Below are positions 19,477 through 31,499 of a stretch of 64,000 bases of DNA, piece after piece. The stretch lies in the NCBI GenBank assembly GCA_950295325.1, contig OX485807.1, positions 36,488,440 through 36,552,439 on the forward strand. Direction: 5' to 3'. Made by a program: the position numbers and the translations under genes. The DNA is from Polytrichum commune (taxonomy: Eukaryota > Streptophyta > Polytrichopsida > Polytrichales > Polytrichaceae). How positions within the stretch are numbered: position 1 is the first letter of the stretch; each line of letters starts with the position of its first letter. The notes under the pieces were generated by a model. The model searched no databases. It saw nothing but the letters and a program-made list of their open reading frames with translations, and was not told the origin of the DNA.

Positions 19477-22400
19477 TGTGAGCCCAAAATCGGGCCCACA
19501 CAGGTTCTTAAATCTTAAAATGTAATGAACCTTGGATTTTGATTAGCATTAAATATTTTAAAAGCATAAAAAGAGTGAGCTTTGTAATTGAGAGTTGAAT
19601 TAAGTATTAGACTAGGACTTAGTACGTAATTACTTGTAAGGGAGTAGCCCAAGGTGGTATGTTGTGACCACATTAGGAGCTGGGATGTTTGTTTTGGGTA
19701 GAGTCTATGTTGGTATTAGGAGGAGACCGTTACCCGGTAGCGGGGGGTCTCTGGATTTCCGGATCAGGGGATTACGCTCTGGGTTTTTTTTCTCTTCTTC
19801 GGCAGAGTTGGAAGGGGGGCGCCGAATGCGAGGACGGAGGCAGGGGGAGAGCGGCAGAAGGTGTGCCGAAATGCGGCTGGGCTAAAGGGGATGGCTGCGA
19901 GTCAGCCGAGGGAGAAGGAGGAAGGTTGTAAGACTGTTTTTTGGCTATCGCCTAGCCGAATGAGGCCATTTTCGAAATCTGATGATAATCATCCAGCAAT
20001 TCGACTGTACCTGGCGTCGGAGAATGACAGTTGGCGGCTATGGGCGTCAAGAAGTGGTTATCGCCTCCAACCGTCTCCTCCTCCTTTGTCGTCATAAGGA
20101 GGAGGCGAGCCAGTAGAAGGCAGGCTATTTTCCCAACGTAGAATTTGACGTAGTCTCCCAGTTAGCAATAGGCTTAGCGACATCAGATTTCTGTGATAGA
20201 GTCTGAGGGCTATTAGCAACTCCGTGATGGAGTAGTAACAGTAGGCACAGAAGAACTGAGTGATTCAGTTGTTGGCAAATATACTTTGGAATGTTATGGA
20301 AGCAATTCTTGGATGAGCAATAGTCGTGTAAGCATGTGTTGTGTATCTTTAGGTCCTAAATAATCATGAGACAGCGGTAATAGTCGAGATCAAGGCGAGT
20401 TGTCTGGAGTCGAGTCGAGTCCTTAATGAGGGCAAGAGTTGAGATGTTTAGGTTGCAGTTTGAGTGAGAGAAGTCTGAGGGCAATTACATGTTGCGAAGA
20501 ACCTGGCTAGAGACTGATAGAGAAAGAGAAATGTGATTGAGTCAAGGACTCAGAGAAGGCAAAGCCTATTGAGGCAATAGTCTTTCTGAGGTAAAGACGT
20601 AGTCATGTGCCGGAAGGGCAATAGGCTGTAAGGTCCGAGAGCGGACACATGAGCAAGTAGTCAATTTTGTGGAAGAATGTCATATTCTTGGCGAATGGCC
20701 ATGTAGTAGAGTCTGAAGATGTGAGAGGGTTCAGTCGAATGTGAGCGGACGAAGTTTGAGCAGGCGATAAGCTGCAAGATAATCACTTACCCTGTGAGGG
20801 GGGAGTGAAGACGAACAGACGGCAGTAAGGCCATATTCTGAAGCCGTTGGTGAAAAGACATGACCGCTGAAGGGTCTAGACGGAAGTAACTCCATGAGGG
20901 AGATGAAAGGGCAATTGGCCTAAGGAGAAATCAGTGGCGATAAGCAGAGAGGACGCAGCCTAAGCCATAGGGCGATGGGCAGAGAAAAGAAAGTACAGGA
21001 GAGGCCTGAGATGGGCGAGACAGTCGTTGAGAGAGGCTGATGGGCCATAGCCAGTGCAAGGTAGCATGAGAGCTATAGACTTTACCTTATGGTAGTTTTC
21101 CTGAGAGAGGATATCGCCTGAGTTAGTTAGCCGCATATCGCCAGCCCGTTGTAAGCAATTAGGCAAAGGTTGACGTAAGCCTGAACTACAAAGTCAGAGA
21201 AGAGGCAGATTTTACCTTGTGAGATAAGACTATTTGCATGCACTTATTTTGGATAATAAAGCTTGTTGATCAAGGGATATAGCTTGACAAATTTATACAT
21301 ATCTAATGTATTGACGGAATGGATATTCTTTGAGATGTATCGCCAGGTCTATCGGAAGGTGATGATGGCGGTTACAGTCTTTTGAAGAATTATCAACAGA
21401 TGGAAGTAAGTATAATCATAATTAATTTGAATTACATGCAAAACATAATTCATCACAAATAAAGACGAAGATGGTTACTCAAAAGACGTTGCCCCGAACA
21501 CGTTGTCCTGCCTATGAGTTACTTGACAACTTGCCAAGCTTTTGAGCTTCACGACTGAAATAGGTCAAGACATAGAGTGATAGGAACTTACCCCAAAGAT
21601 AGGACAGAATCACCCACGACTGTAGAAGCACAAAGGAACCACAAGAGTGGGGAAATGAATGGAATTAAGAAGGAATAAAGGAAGAAAAACCCTAATATGT
21701 TATTAAGATCCTTAATCCAATGTGACATTAACCCTTATAGACACTATCTCAGTCTTCCTGGAGACTTTGTTCCCTGGGTTTTGTTGTTTTGAGCCAGAGC
21801 AAAAACTTACTACAAAGGTCAATACCGGTAGCAGCAAGGGTGAGAGGGTGCCTGCATTGCATGTGCGTGAGTGAAGAGAGATGTGAGGGATGGCAGAGGA
21901 GCAGGCGGCAGTCAAGGGGGAAGGTCACTGCAACCCATCAGCACGAATTACATGCACCAACAATTCCCAAGAGCAGCGGCATTAGGATATCATATGCGAC
22001 TCACCCACCGAATGTGAAGACAGGCAGCATGGACAACATTTTGAGCGACAGCCTACAAGCAATCATCAAAGCAACCACTGCCCACAAGGTGCGATTCAAG
22101 GGCGAGATCAAAATGTTGATGCTGGATTTGGAATTTTGGGTGACAGCGGAATAGTCACAGGTGGAAGGGAAAAAGGGATTGAATAGGAACCCAAATTTTG
22201 GTTGAAGGAACAGGGGATTAAGACCGCAGAGGAGTCCGAATTTGACTGAAAGGGGTGGGGTTTGCCTGATCGAGCTGGGCCTGAGAGGACAATGCGGGGT
22301 TGGTTGCACTTGCTGAGGCCGAGGAACCACCTTCACCCTACTAGGACATTGAGCTGCCGAGTCGGAGTGAGGTGGCCGAACTGGTCATGAGGGAAGGGTG

Positions 22401-22892
22401 GACTCTGCCTCATATTGGAGGTCTGAGACGCTGGGAGCCGAGGGGGACTCTGAGGACCGAGGTGGCCTGGGACGGCTGCAACGACTATGTATAGTTGAGG
22501 TTTAAGGCGCTGGGAGCCGAGGATTGAAGTGTAGTGTGGGCCAAGGGCCAGTGATATAAGCTAGGAATTAGTGTGGGGTTTACTTGGGTGGTATCTAGGT
22601 AGGATTAATTAGGTGTTCACATGAAGCATTAAGGGGCATTAGTTTAATATTAGGCTGGTAGTGATGAAACATTTGGCATCCAATTAGTGCAACTCAATTT
22701 GGGAAGTGAAAAGTCAGGAGTGTTTTCTAAACACTTGTGAACCTATTTCTTTTATGTGAGTAAAGTGGTGTGACTGTTGTACATGTGCGCCTGGGATGAG
22801 GGTTGATGGTCATAACGGGTAACTGAGATCAGTGTGAGCCACATGCCTTTGCCCGGATTATGACGCTTAAGGGTGGAGGTTTGTGGTTGGCA
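19477..22892 (+). mobile_element. Very long LTR-like element (3.4 kb, solo LTR or LTR with insertion)
   Basis: It begins TGTGAGCCCAAAAT and ends GACGCTTAAGGGTGGAGG...TTGGCA. The minus strand of the element at 59288-60846 begins TGTATGAGCCCAAAAT and ends GACGCTTAAGGGTGGTGG, and both carry a TATA-box context, ATAAAAAGAGTGAG, shortly after the start. The flanks GTCCT (19472-19476) and ATCCT (22893-22897) match at four of five bases. No gag or pol was found. The middle (19640-22560) is richer in G than its surroundings, has no credible gene, and contains a diverged internal repeat (CGCTGGGAGCCGAGG near 22430 and 22508). Its extra length over the second copy may be a nested insertion. Confidence 0.6.
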
Positions 22893-22937
22893 ATCCTTCA
22901 ATTATCTTGCATGTGGGGTTCGATGATGACATCCCGC

Positions 22938-23093
22938 ATCCAATCCATTGTCTTACACTGTACCTCCACATCCAATCATATGTCATTCACTATTCCTTCA
23001 CATCCAATCCAATGTCTTTGTTCTTTTACATCCATTTCAGTGTCTTTCAATGTTCCTCCACATCTAAGCGCGTCCTTCACAATTCACGGCTCT
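22938..23093. repeat. Degenerate 32-bp tandem repeat
   Basis: Five imperfect units start ATCCAATCC or ATCCATTTC and end CTCCAC or TTCAC, at 22938, 22970, 23002 (28 bp), 23030 and 23062. Confidence 0.75.
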
Positions 23094-24027
23094 AGGGTTT
23101 TTTTGTGTTCATCAATTGGGAGCCCATACTACATCAGAAATATCTTCAAAGTTATTAACGTTTATTAAATTACCAATAAAATATGGTTGTCATTCATGTA
23201 ACTCAATTACTAACTACCAGAATCACATTGCCCCCCAAATTAAATTTTATGATGAAGGACACCAATGTGTGATAGTATTCCACTTCATAAAAATTAATGC
23301 ACATCATTACAATGCAAGTTGGCTTTGACATATGTAGTGTCATTGTATTAACTGCCTTATCCGATGTGTACAATTACATTATATCTACAACATAATACAC
23401 GCAAACCCTCATGTTATATATCGACCTTCCTCCTCATTCTGTGGTTTTGTCTGCTTTGTTGTTTTCCACTTGTGGATGGGTCCTCATCTATGGTCATAAT
23501 GGCATTCACGTTCCACTCAGTTTCTTGTCGTAAACTAGCTTGAATAATATCAATCAACGCATCCAAAATGATTTTCTTCATCCGGATTTGCACTACTCCT
23601 ATGATAATTAAGCTTAAATTCTTGTATCAAATACACTCCATATCAATCTTATGTTCAAAGAACATTCAAATTACATTAAGTATGATGTCATTTAATTCTG
23701 CTGACTGATTACAAACCTAATTGTTTATTGTCATCACTAACCTCACCCAAGGATTAGGGTCTATGTCTCATGGCCTATGCAAACTCCATAACGTTCCTTA
23801 AGACATAAAAACCACATGCCCAACCATAATTTTGTTCGGGCATAAATGATTCTATCTACACTTGTGGATATCGTGCCTGCAACCATTTGTCGGAACACTC
23901 TACGCAGCCACTCCTCGTAGTTTACATCTTAGCAAGAGATATGCGTATAGTCACATTGGAGTGGAGACTGAACCCTGACATGGAGTCAAAATGAAAGAAT
24001 CTCCGAATTCCCTAACGCATATATGAT
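23094..24027. other. Intergenic, nothing recognised
   Basis: AT-rich, with no supported gene or repeat. Confidence 0.4.
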
Positions 24028-25344
24028 CTAGTATTTTTCACATATGTAGGGCATTATAAATGTTGTTATATCCAACAATAGAAATGCGGTATACTTATCA
24101 TACATGAACTCTATGTAAACCTCTAGACCATTTGATTTTTTGCCATGCACATGCAAGCTGAGTAGACCAATTAGATAAGGATTGCACACATAGCTTTTTA
24201 CGTCCTCAATTTGGGAATTAAACCAAACTCTATTCCAATCTATTATGTGGTTAGATAATTTCCCATAAATTTGTGTGAGCGGCAACACATCACCCACCCA
24301 CCCACCCTAAACTTAAATAATCACTTGGGTACATAAATTCAAAACAGTTCATCATAGTCTCATCTATTTCTGTGCGGATCATGTTCACAAGTTGTTCCAA
24401 AATGCATTACATAAGTGACTAAGTCAGTATCTAAATCCATTTCAAAAGACAAGAATAGATACGTGTCTAACAACCAATAACAAGAAGTACATTTATTGTC
24501 CATCAACCTTTTAAGCCAATGTTGACAAAACATCGTCAAATGACGTGTCCCGAGTGGTTGGACGCACATTTGTAATGTCGCGTGTTCCAATTTCATGTTC
24601 TACAACCTCGGAAACAATTTCACTCTACGTGACGGTCTCTTCGTGACCCTTGGATTCTTTGCCATTCATGTTGATGTCCATCGTGCATTGACGTCGAACA
24701 TCCTTTTTCAAACTAAAAACACATGGCGGTGAATTGGGATGCCCTCCATCCAACGTCAATGGTGGAGTTCATTGAGAACCACGGACCTTGCCCTAGTCTT
24801 TCGTTAAGTGGTGTTGATGTACATAGGTTATTCAAAATAATTGCATCTTGCAAAGAAGCTTGTGCACGGACAATGGAGGTGGAGGCAAAACCATCTTGAC
24901 AAAAAAAAAATCATTGTTGAATTACGATATGGATAGATTTTGTATGTTGATTCCTTCGAGTTCTTCAAGCGACTATTGCGATGGCATTGGGATACTATCT
25001 AGACTATACAAACTTAAGGTTTCTTATACTTCAGCCACAAATCCAAGCAAGGTTGGATACCGCCTATTTGGACCCAATATAGGGAACTTGCCCAGCAATG
25101 AATGAACACAAACAATGTCTACTGCAATGTCATCCATTGGCCCTTCCAAACCCAAACCATAATACAATAAATGCAGTTGTATTTTTTTCAAATGGATAAG
25201 TCTTTCTTGCACCTCGGTAACCCGCAATTGTAAACATTTGTTTGTTTTTGTGGAAGTTGAACAACTACAGTTCAACCAATATCCACATCTTCGTGAAAAA
25301 TCAAGGAAGAACATACAATCCAAATGATAAAACATTTGCCACAT
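24028..25344 (-). other. Unrecognised minus-strand coding-like fragments
   Basis: Three separate minus-strand frames, 24028-24297 (89 aa), 24360-24596 (78 aa) and 25024-25344 (106 aa), have a balanced amino-acid composition but no motif I can name. They lie on the same strand as the remnant at 25640-26390 and may be parts of one decayed gene or transposon. This is weak evidence. Confidence 0.2.
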
Positions 25345-25349
25345 TAATT

Positions 25350-25520
25350 ACAAAACATTGATTACAAAACACTAATTATATAACACTAATTTTAGAATAC
25401 AGCATGTAAAACATTAATTACATAACATTAATTGTAAAATATATTTACATAACCTTAATTGTAAAATATATTTACATAACATTAATTGTAAAATATATTT
25501 ACAAAACACTAACTGTAGAA
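25350..25520. repeat. 27-bp AT-rich tandem repeat
   Basis: Units of the form TTAATTGTAAAATATATTTACATAACA repeat about three times at 25428-25510. Degenerate copies (ACAAAACATTGATT and similar) precede them. Confidence 0.75.
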
Positions 25521-25639
25521 CACGATTTGCAGAAAACGAATGATTATTACTCAAAATACAAATGACATACAAATGACAACATAACTGACATCTTTGCATT
25601 TATGCCTTTGATGCTTAGTTGTGTTGGCCATGTATCACA

Positions 25640-26390
25640 TTTATGTGAGTTGCTCATCATGATGTATTTGCACCATATTAGCAACAAATATGTGTGTCAT
25701 TCTCCTTATAAATGCTTGAATTTTTTCCACTACCTTGACCTGATTCAAAGGATTGTAGCCGAGCAAAGCAACAATATTAGCATGGAGTTCACTGAAAATG
25801 TCCAGCGCCTCATGTATGCAAGGGAATGCACTCCAATCATTATGTGGGAGACTATGCACAACGATGAATAAAGCAACAGAGTAATCATTGCCTCGTGCAA
25901 GGTTGAGCATGTACTTCAAGTCCAATCCCTTGGTGGGATGAGCAAGTGGACGTTTGTAGCCTTCAAGTGTTCTAACTAAGTACAACGAGCTGTCAAGATA
26001 TGGGGACACTGAGTTTCAAAGAACAACGGCTCAAACTTTGTGTTCTCCAAGAAAACAACTGACAACTCCACCCATTCATCCTCTGTATGGTCTCAAGGAG
26101 CACCAGAATAATTAAAGAGGGGCCATTTTTAAAGAATCTGAAAGAAGGGGGACCAGTGCCACTTCTTTGCCTCATGTCGTTTTTTCTCTGCCATGTCAAA
26201 TTTCAAAAACTCGGCATCGACGTGCTTCCTGCACAATTCATCCATAGTAATAGTTGCGGATGCAAGCTAGGATTCATACGCTTTGTAGGCAATGCGGTAA
26301 TGCAAGTAATCCTTAAGGCTTTTTAGTTCCTCATACCTTTGGACATTGGAATTTCCCTAGCAACATTTGACCTGGGATTTGATTCTCTCT
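25640..26390 (-). pseudogene. Decayed protein-coding remnant, family not recognised
   Basis: The minus strand reads RYEELKSLKDYLHYRIAYKAYES, a stop, then TITMDELCRKHVDAEFLKFD and KWHWSPFFQIL from about 26320 to 26120. After two more stops and one frameshift it continues as an open frame of 122 codons (26009-25641) containing YLVRTLEGYKRPLAHPTKGL and NDWSAFPCIHEALDIF. The composition looks like a real soluble protein, and the breaks are few enough to follow. I cannot assign a function. It could be part of a transposon or a dead host gene. Confidence 0.4.
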
Positions 26391-26688
26391 AAAAAAAACA
26401 TGGTATTTATTAGCCATGCGCGTATAAGGGAAGAGGGTCACTTTGACATGTAGCCATGACATAAAAAACTTTCGTGTTAGAGTTTTGAACTCCACAACAT
26501 ATTTTTTACATGTGCGGAAGTTGTGTCATTTTATAGTTTGTGAAGGAATGTTCTATCTTTAATTAATTTTATAGATCTTCTAGCTAGATCTAGACCTAGA
26601 TGTGAGTCACCTTCTTCATTAACTACTAAGGTAAAAGAAAGGTAATTACCACATATAAGTGTAATTTTCATTCATCTGACATTAAAGT

Positions 26689-26732
26689 ATTGTAATAGTA
26701 CATAGTAAATATTTACTATGTACTATTACAAT
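26689..26732. repeat. 44-bp perfect palindrome
   Basis: ATTGTAATAGTACATAGTAAAT is followed at once by its exact reverse complement, with no spacer. It sits at the edge of the AT-rich simple-sequence block. It could extrude as a cruciform or be a terminal repeat of a lost element. Confidence 0.95.
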
Positions 26733-27055
26733 GCATTAAATATTTTACAATAAATAATAAATAAAAGACCATAAATGGTAAATAACATACTATAAACAAT
26801 TTATTATAATAATAAAATAGTAAATAGTAAATAATACTAACATACCATAAATAATAAATAGTATACTATAAATAGTATATGAAAATAATAAATAATATAT
26901 TATAAACAATACATAATAGGAAATAAATAAATAATAATAGATAGTAAATAATATATAATAGGCAATAGGCAATAGGCAATAAACAATAAACAATAAATAA
27001 TAAATAATAGATAGTAATAGTAGAAAATAAATAATAGACACTAAATAATATGAGT
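26733..27055. repeat. AT-rich simple sequence
   Basis: Irregular runs of TAAATAATA and AATAGGC-type words. Open frames here (YYLLFIVYCLLPIAYY-like) are products of low complexity. Confidence 0.9.
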
Positions 27056-27109
27056 ATAGAGCAAATGATGGCCTTTATATACAAAGGTTTAAAGCGGTCT
27101 ATATACATC

Positions 27110-27260
27110 ATATAAAGTTGAATGACTTAATGACTAAGGCTTTCAAGTGGGAACCACGAGGTTCAAGGTTTGAATCCCTTGGCTTTCCGCGCATTGCCCA
27201 GCCTTGTAGGTGGATAGGCACCTACCTACTACATGTGTATTATTTTTAATGAAATATGTA
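27110..27260 (+). mobile_element. tRNA-derived SINE-like unit
   Basis: An A-box-like TGACTTAATGACTAAGG (27123-27139) is followed by a B-box-like GGTTTGAATCC (27167-27177), the internal polymerase III promoter of a tRNA-type SINE. A related unit (TGGCTTGGTGGCTAAGGCC ... GGATCGATACCCC) lies inside the CACTA element at 48270-48335. No acceptor-stem pairing was found, so it is not a functional tRNA gene. Confidence 0.5.
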
Positions 27261-28356
27261 AAAAATCAAAAAATAACTAAATTATCCCTGAAATTTACCC
27301 ATAATCATAAAATTACCGCCGATGTCAAAATCTATACTTGCTAAAACTACGACACGATTTTGACATCCCATTTGCTAAAAAAATAGGATTGGTCTAGGAT
27401 GACACCTTCTCCACAGTAGCTATAACTTTCACGACATGTGTCATGGTTCTTGAAAAGTGTTAGTTTTGTGTCCTTTTTGTGTGGGAAAGGACCCTCTTTC
27501 CTACTAGTGATCCGGGCTGATAAATATCCCCTAAAAAAAAATTCCAACCATTGTGCACGCCATCCCACGCAAGAAATCTTCCCCTAACCCCATTCGGAGG
27601 TGGAAATCCAACATATGACGATTTTATTCCGCCGGTTACACTCCCAACTGTGATCTTCAAGAAAGCCTACCACGCTTTTAAAACAATTTCCTTTGCACTC
27701 CTTAACAACGGAGCAAAGCAAATCATACCAAAGGAAAGTAAAACAACCCGAACCTACCCACTTAACTTAACCCCCAACAACTACTGCTTGCTAAAGGTTC
27801 ATTCATTCAAGGATCCCCCAACCTATAACATCCTCCACCACTTACACCTACATACACAAAACTTCGGAAATTGCCCTTAAACCAAGAAGCGCGACAATTA
27901 CTCACCCTAAAACCAACATGAAACCTTGAAACCAACATGAACATGAGTGCAAGAGGAATTGCACGGAGGAGTGCAGGAGTGCGTGGAGAAACCCAAAAAA
28001 AAACCAACGGCAATGCACACAACTAAACTTTGTATGCACACACCAAAACCCTAATCATTAAAGCATCATTGTGGGTCTTTCCAATCATTTCGCTTCATGC
28101 AGTACACAAACGAAGAGAAATATGGAGTCGGAAAAACATCGAAGATATGGGTGTTCCCCCACCCCTCGAAGAACCAAGATTCGTGGAACGAGTGAGGCAA
28201 GGATCGTTTGCCTCGACAAATGTCATCCTTCCTTCACTGGTCGCATCAGTCGCCTTGCCGTTTGGGCAGCTGCATTTTTTCCCTCATGACATGTCAAGTC
28301 CCCTAAAAAAGCTCGTAGGGGGTACCATGTTGTCTTCCATTAAGATGTACAATTGT
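27261..28356. other. Intergenic, nothing convincing
   Basis: Frames of 109 aa (27551-27880, plus) and 143 aa (28030-28461, plus) lack any recognisable domain or paralogue. I do not call them genes. Confidence 0.4.
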
Positions 28357-29566
28357 GTTGGGGCTAGAGCTCGTGCCATTTGGGTGCACCTTAGGCGCCC
28401 AAGCCATGATCCCATATGGAGGGGGGGGGAGGGGTGTCAAGGGCGGGGCCCCGCGATCTAGTAGTCCCGAGCAGTCCCGCCATTTTGTTTATTTTATTTT
28501 TAATCCCAACGGACAATTGCTACCCGGCCTTGCCTTATTCCGGGAAAAATCGCCCTTGCATTCTTGAAGGCCCAAAATTCAATATGTATGTTCACTTCCC
28601 CTTAGTAAATAAGTAATTGATTGGGATTTCATTCCCGAAGTGAAAAAGAAAGCATGTAAATGAATGTCAATAAAACATGTGATGAACTTGGAAGTAAAAG
28701 CTATTACAAAATCCTCATGATTAGCATTTAAGTTATAATGTATGTGACTTACAAATTGAAAGGGTCTTTTGTCATTCTAAAGTGAAAATTATATTTGTGG
28801 GCTATTTTAAGTTGCTCATTTTATGATATTTTAGTTAATGTCTTTTCCTTCCACAAGTATTCATACACATTCAAGCTCATTAAGCTGAATAAATGTAATT
28901 AAGTGTATCAAGCCTAATTAAATGTAACTAAATCAGAAATTATGCTTACCAAGGTAATTAAGCCTAATTATATCTAAAATGTGCTTACTTGAATTTATTT
29001 TGATTCATTACATTCAATCACACTTATCAAGCTCAAATATGTTTGAATACTTGTGAAAGTAGAAGGCATTGACTATATTTTTATAAACTAACCAAACTAA
29101 AAAAAACACACACACACATATATATAAGTTCCATCATAATGGCAAAAGACCTTTTCAAATGGTAAGTCACAGACATTATTATAACCTCATTACTAATGAG
29201 GATTTTATAATATTTTTTACCTCCAAGTTCATTACATGTTATAGTGACATTCATTTACATGCTTTCAGTTTCACTTCTAGAATGAATCCAAATCAATCGT
29301 TTATTTACTAAGGGGAAGTGAATTCACGATGAAGTGCACTCAATATGGGATTTGTGGGCAAGCAACCTTCAAGAATGCAAGGGCGATTTTTGTGTGGAAG
29401 CAGGGATGATCATACAACATTTACCAGTCGGGATCATACTATGGTGGGACTATCATACGATGCCAGATCGCAAGCCCAGCCATGACACACAAACCACCCC
29501 CCCCCCCCCCCCAATCATGGGGTCATGGCTAGGGCCCGCCCAATTGACATGAGCTCTAGCCCCAAC
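28357..29566. mobile_element. Foldback element, copy 1 (1.21 kb)
   Basis: The ends GTTGGGGCTAGAGCTCGTG and CATGAGCTCTAGCCCCAAC are inverted. Long arms of several hundred bp face each other, with shared blocks CTTGCATTCTTGAAGG, ACTTAGTAAATAAG-like, AAAATCCTCAT and TTCTACTTTCACAAG-like, around a short loop near 28900-28990. Non-coding. It contains a C16 run at 29497-29512 and a CA/TA repeat near 29105. It shares arms with the elements at 31500 and 62764. Confidence 0.85.
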
Positions 29567-29596
29567 CGTATCATCGTGACAAAGGAAATTATATTG

Positions 29597-29672
29597 CATC
29601 TAGGGCAGGCAGTACCTGTTTCAGAGGCAATTGGCTCTTATCGGTGTTGACAAATGTGCACTGGAGGGCCTG
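29597..29672 (+). repeat. Detached fragment of the LRR-gene 5' flank
   Basis: GGGCAGGCAGTACCTGTTTCAGAGGCAATTGGCTC... continues to GTTGACAAATGTG and aligns with 6145-6212 (A flank) and 43300-43368 (C flank), with more mismatches than A against C. It looks like an older copy of the repeated flank. Confidence 0.65.
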
Positions 29673-31499
29673 ATCAACTGGATAGGAATGGATGGGTAAG
29701 TGGGCCCTTTCATTTGGCACTGGGTCCCAATAATAAGGCACTCCCTCCCCCTCCGACTGCGTGGAATTAACTGCCGTATTTGAAAGTGTTTGCGTACTCA
29801 ATAGTTAACATTAATTAGTTGCCAACTTCAGTTGTTCCTCCTTGGTATATTTAGCCAACGACAACAAACGCATATGTTTAGTGGCTCTAGGTACGAATGT
29901 TGAGCACGTGCTGAGTAGGACGATTTCAAATAGGTGTTTGCACAATCTGCCGAATCCCTACTCCGAATCTTAAATCGGAAATGTTTTTATTCAAGATTCA
30001 TTCTATTCTTCACTGTGTACACTATGTGCAATTGGGTTGACCTTGCGACGAGGTTGACTCATTACGCATGTAGATTACTTTTGGTCAAAACCAAATCACA
30101 ATAGCTCCTGTCTTTGTTACTGTAGTGATCACATTCAGAACATAACTATTGTACTTTGGTACTGTGGTAGTACATATATACTAAAAATTGTGTGGAATGT
30201 TGATAGATCACTGCAGTGGGCAATCCAATTGCACGTATCAGTTTAGTTCTTCTCAAACTGATTTTTGTCATCACTATTGCATCTGTTTTAGAATGCAAAT
30301 GGGGTGTTTTGATTGACAGGTAGTGAAAATATAGGGCGGTGGGGTAAGCCAAACTCCATGTGCCAAGCACAAAAGGGTTTGCCATGACAACTTGATTGTG
30401 GGAGATCACGTTAAGGTTGTCACCAACATTTGTCACTTCAATGATGAACATCACAACAATACCACCTCCTTTCGAAAGTGAATATCTTGAATGGGTGCAA
30501 ACAAGCCTCGTCACAAGTAATATAAATAAAGCACGATTTAGGGTGATGTCACTTGATTAGTCTAAACAAAGGTAATTATAAATTTGTATATATAAGCGAA
30601 ATAACTCTATCCACATTTTACTTATATTAGTATTGATGATGATTACTTCGTTGTTTTCATCACCACCAATGCAAGTTGGCTATGTTCCATTTTGTAATTC
30701 ACAAACATTCTTGCATCCAATTTTAGTTGTTCTCCCCTTGAGGCATGGAAGTTTTAAGCTTTTGCAGTATAGTCTCCATATAGCATGTGGCCATTACTTT
30801 TGTCCACGTTGATTTCAATATATATATACTAGACACCTACGGAATAGTTAAGGAGATACACCATTGTAGTTCCATGGAGCCTCAAGTCTTTCTTTCAATT
30901 AGAGCACCAAGTTGACATTAGCCTCTATCTCACAAAGACTACCGCTCTCCGCCACTCTAGAGAATTAGCTGGTTTGAAACTATCATGATGTACTTTCAGT
31001 TCCATCATCCTTTAAGCTTCCCAAACTTGAAAATCAAGTTCATTTCATTGTAAATAAATGTGACATAATGTAAACCTTAACTATTACATGAAGGTGAGAA
31101 TATTCCATTGAAGTTCCACTATATTATGCACCAGTTATGCTTCAACTTTTTATCACAATTCGGGATGATGTGGTTAAAACCTTTTTTTATACAAGTGTTT
31201 GGATAGGTGTTTGGATGAGCGAGCATGTGTAGAGTTGACAATAATCACTTCCGTACATTTCTAATTGCCACCTTCACGGTGGCTAACTTATTGCGACAAA
31301 ATTCAATAAATGCTTGTAAGGACAAGCACAGAGATTAGCTTATGGAGGTCAGAAAGGCCAACCCATCCGCCTGACTTTCATAATTCTTTAGGTTTTGTAT
31401 TACACAAACTTTGTCAATCACCAATTACACATAATTTTTTATATTTTCATTATAGTACGTTATACTACTACTTCTGAAAAGGGCTGGGGCAGCACCCCA
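29673..31499. other. Intergenic, nothing recognised
   Basis: AT-rich. A 122-codon minus frame at 30146-30514 has no domain I recognise. Confidence 0.4.

Noticed and set aside
25350-25520. CRISPR-like array
   Set aside because: The 27-bp units are contiguous without spacers in AT-rich plant DNA; it is a simple tandem repeat.
26790-27111. Hydrophobic minus-strand frames rich in YYLLF
   Set aside because: Low-complexity TAAATAATA sequence, not a membrane protein.
27110-27260. Functional tRNA gene
   Set aside because: A- and B-box words are present but no acceptor stem or cloverleaf can be formed; a SINE-like unit fits better.
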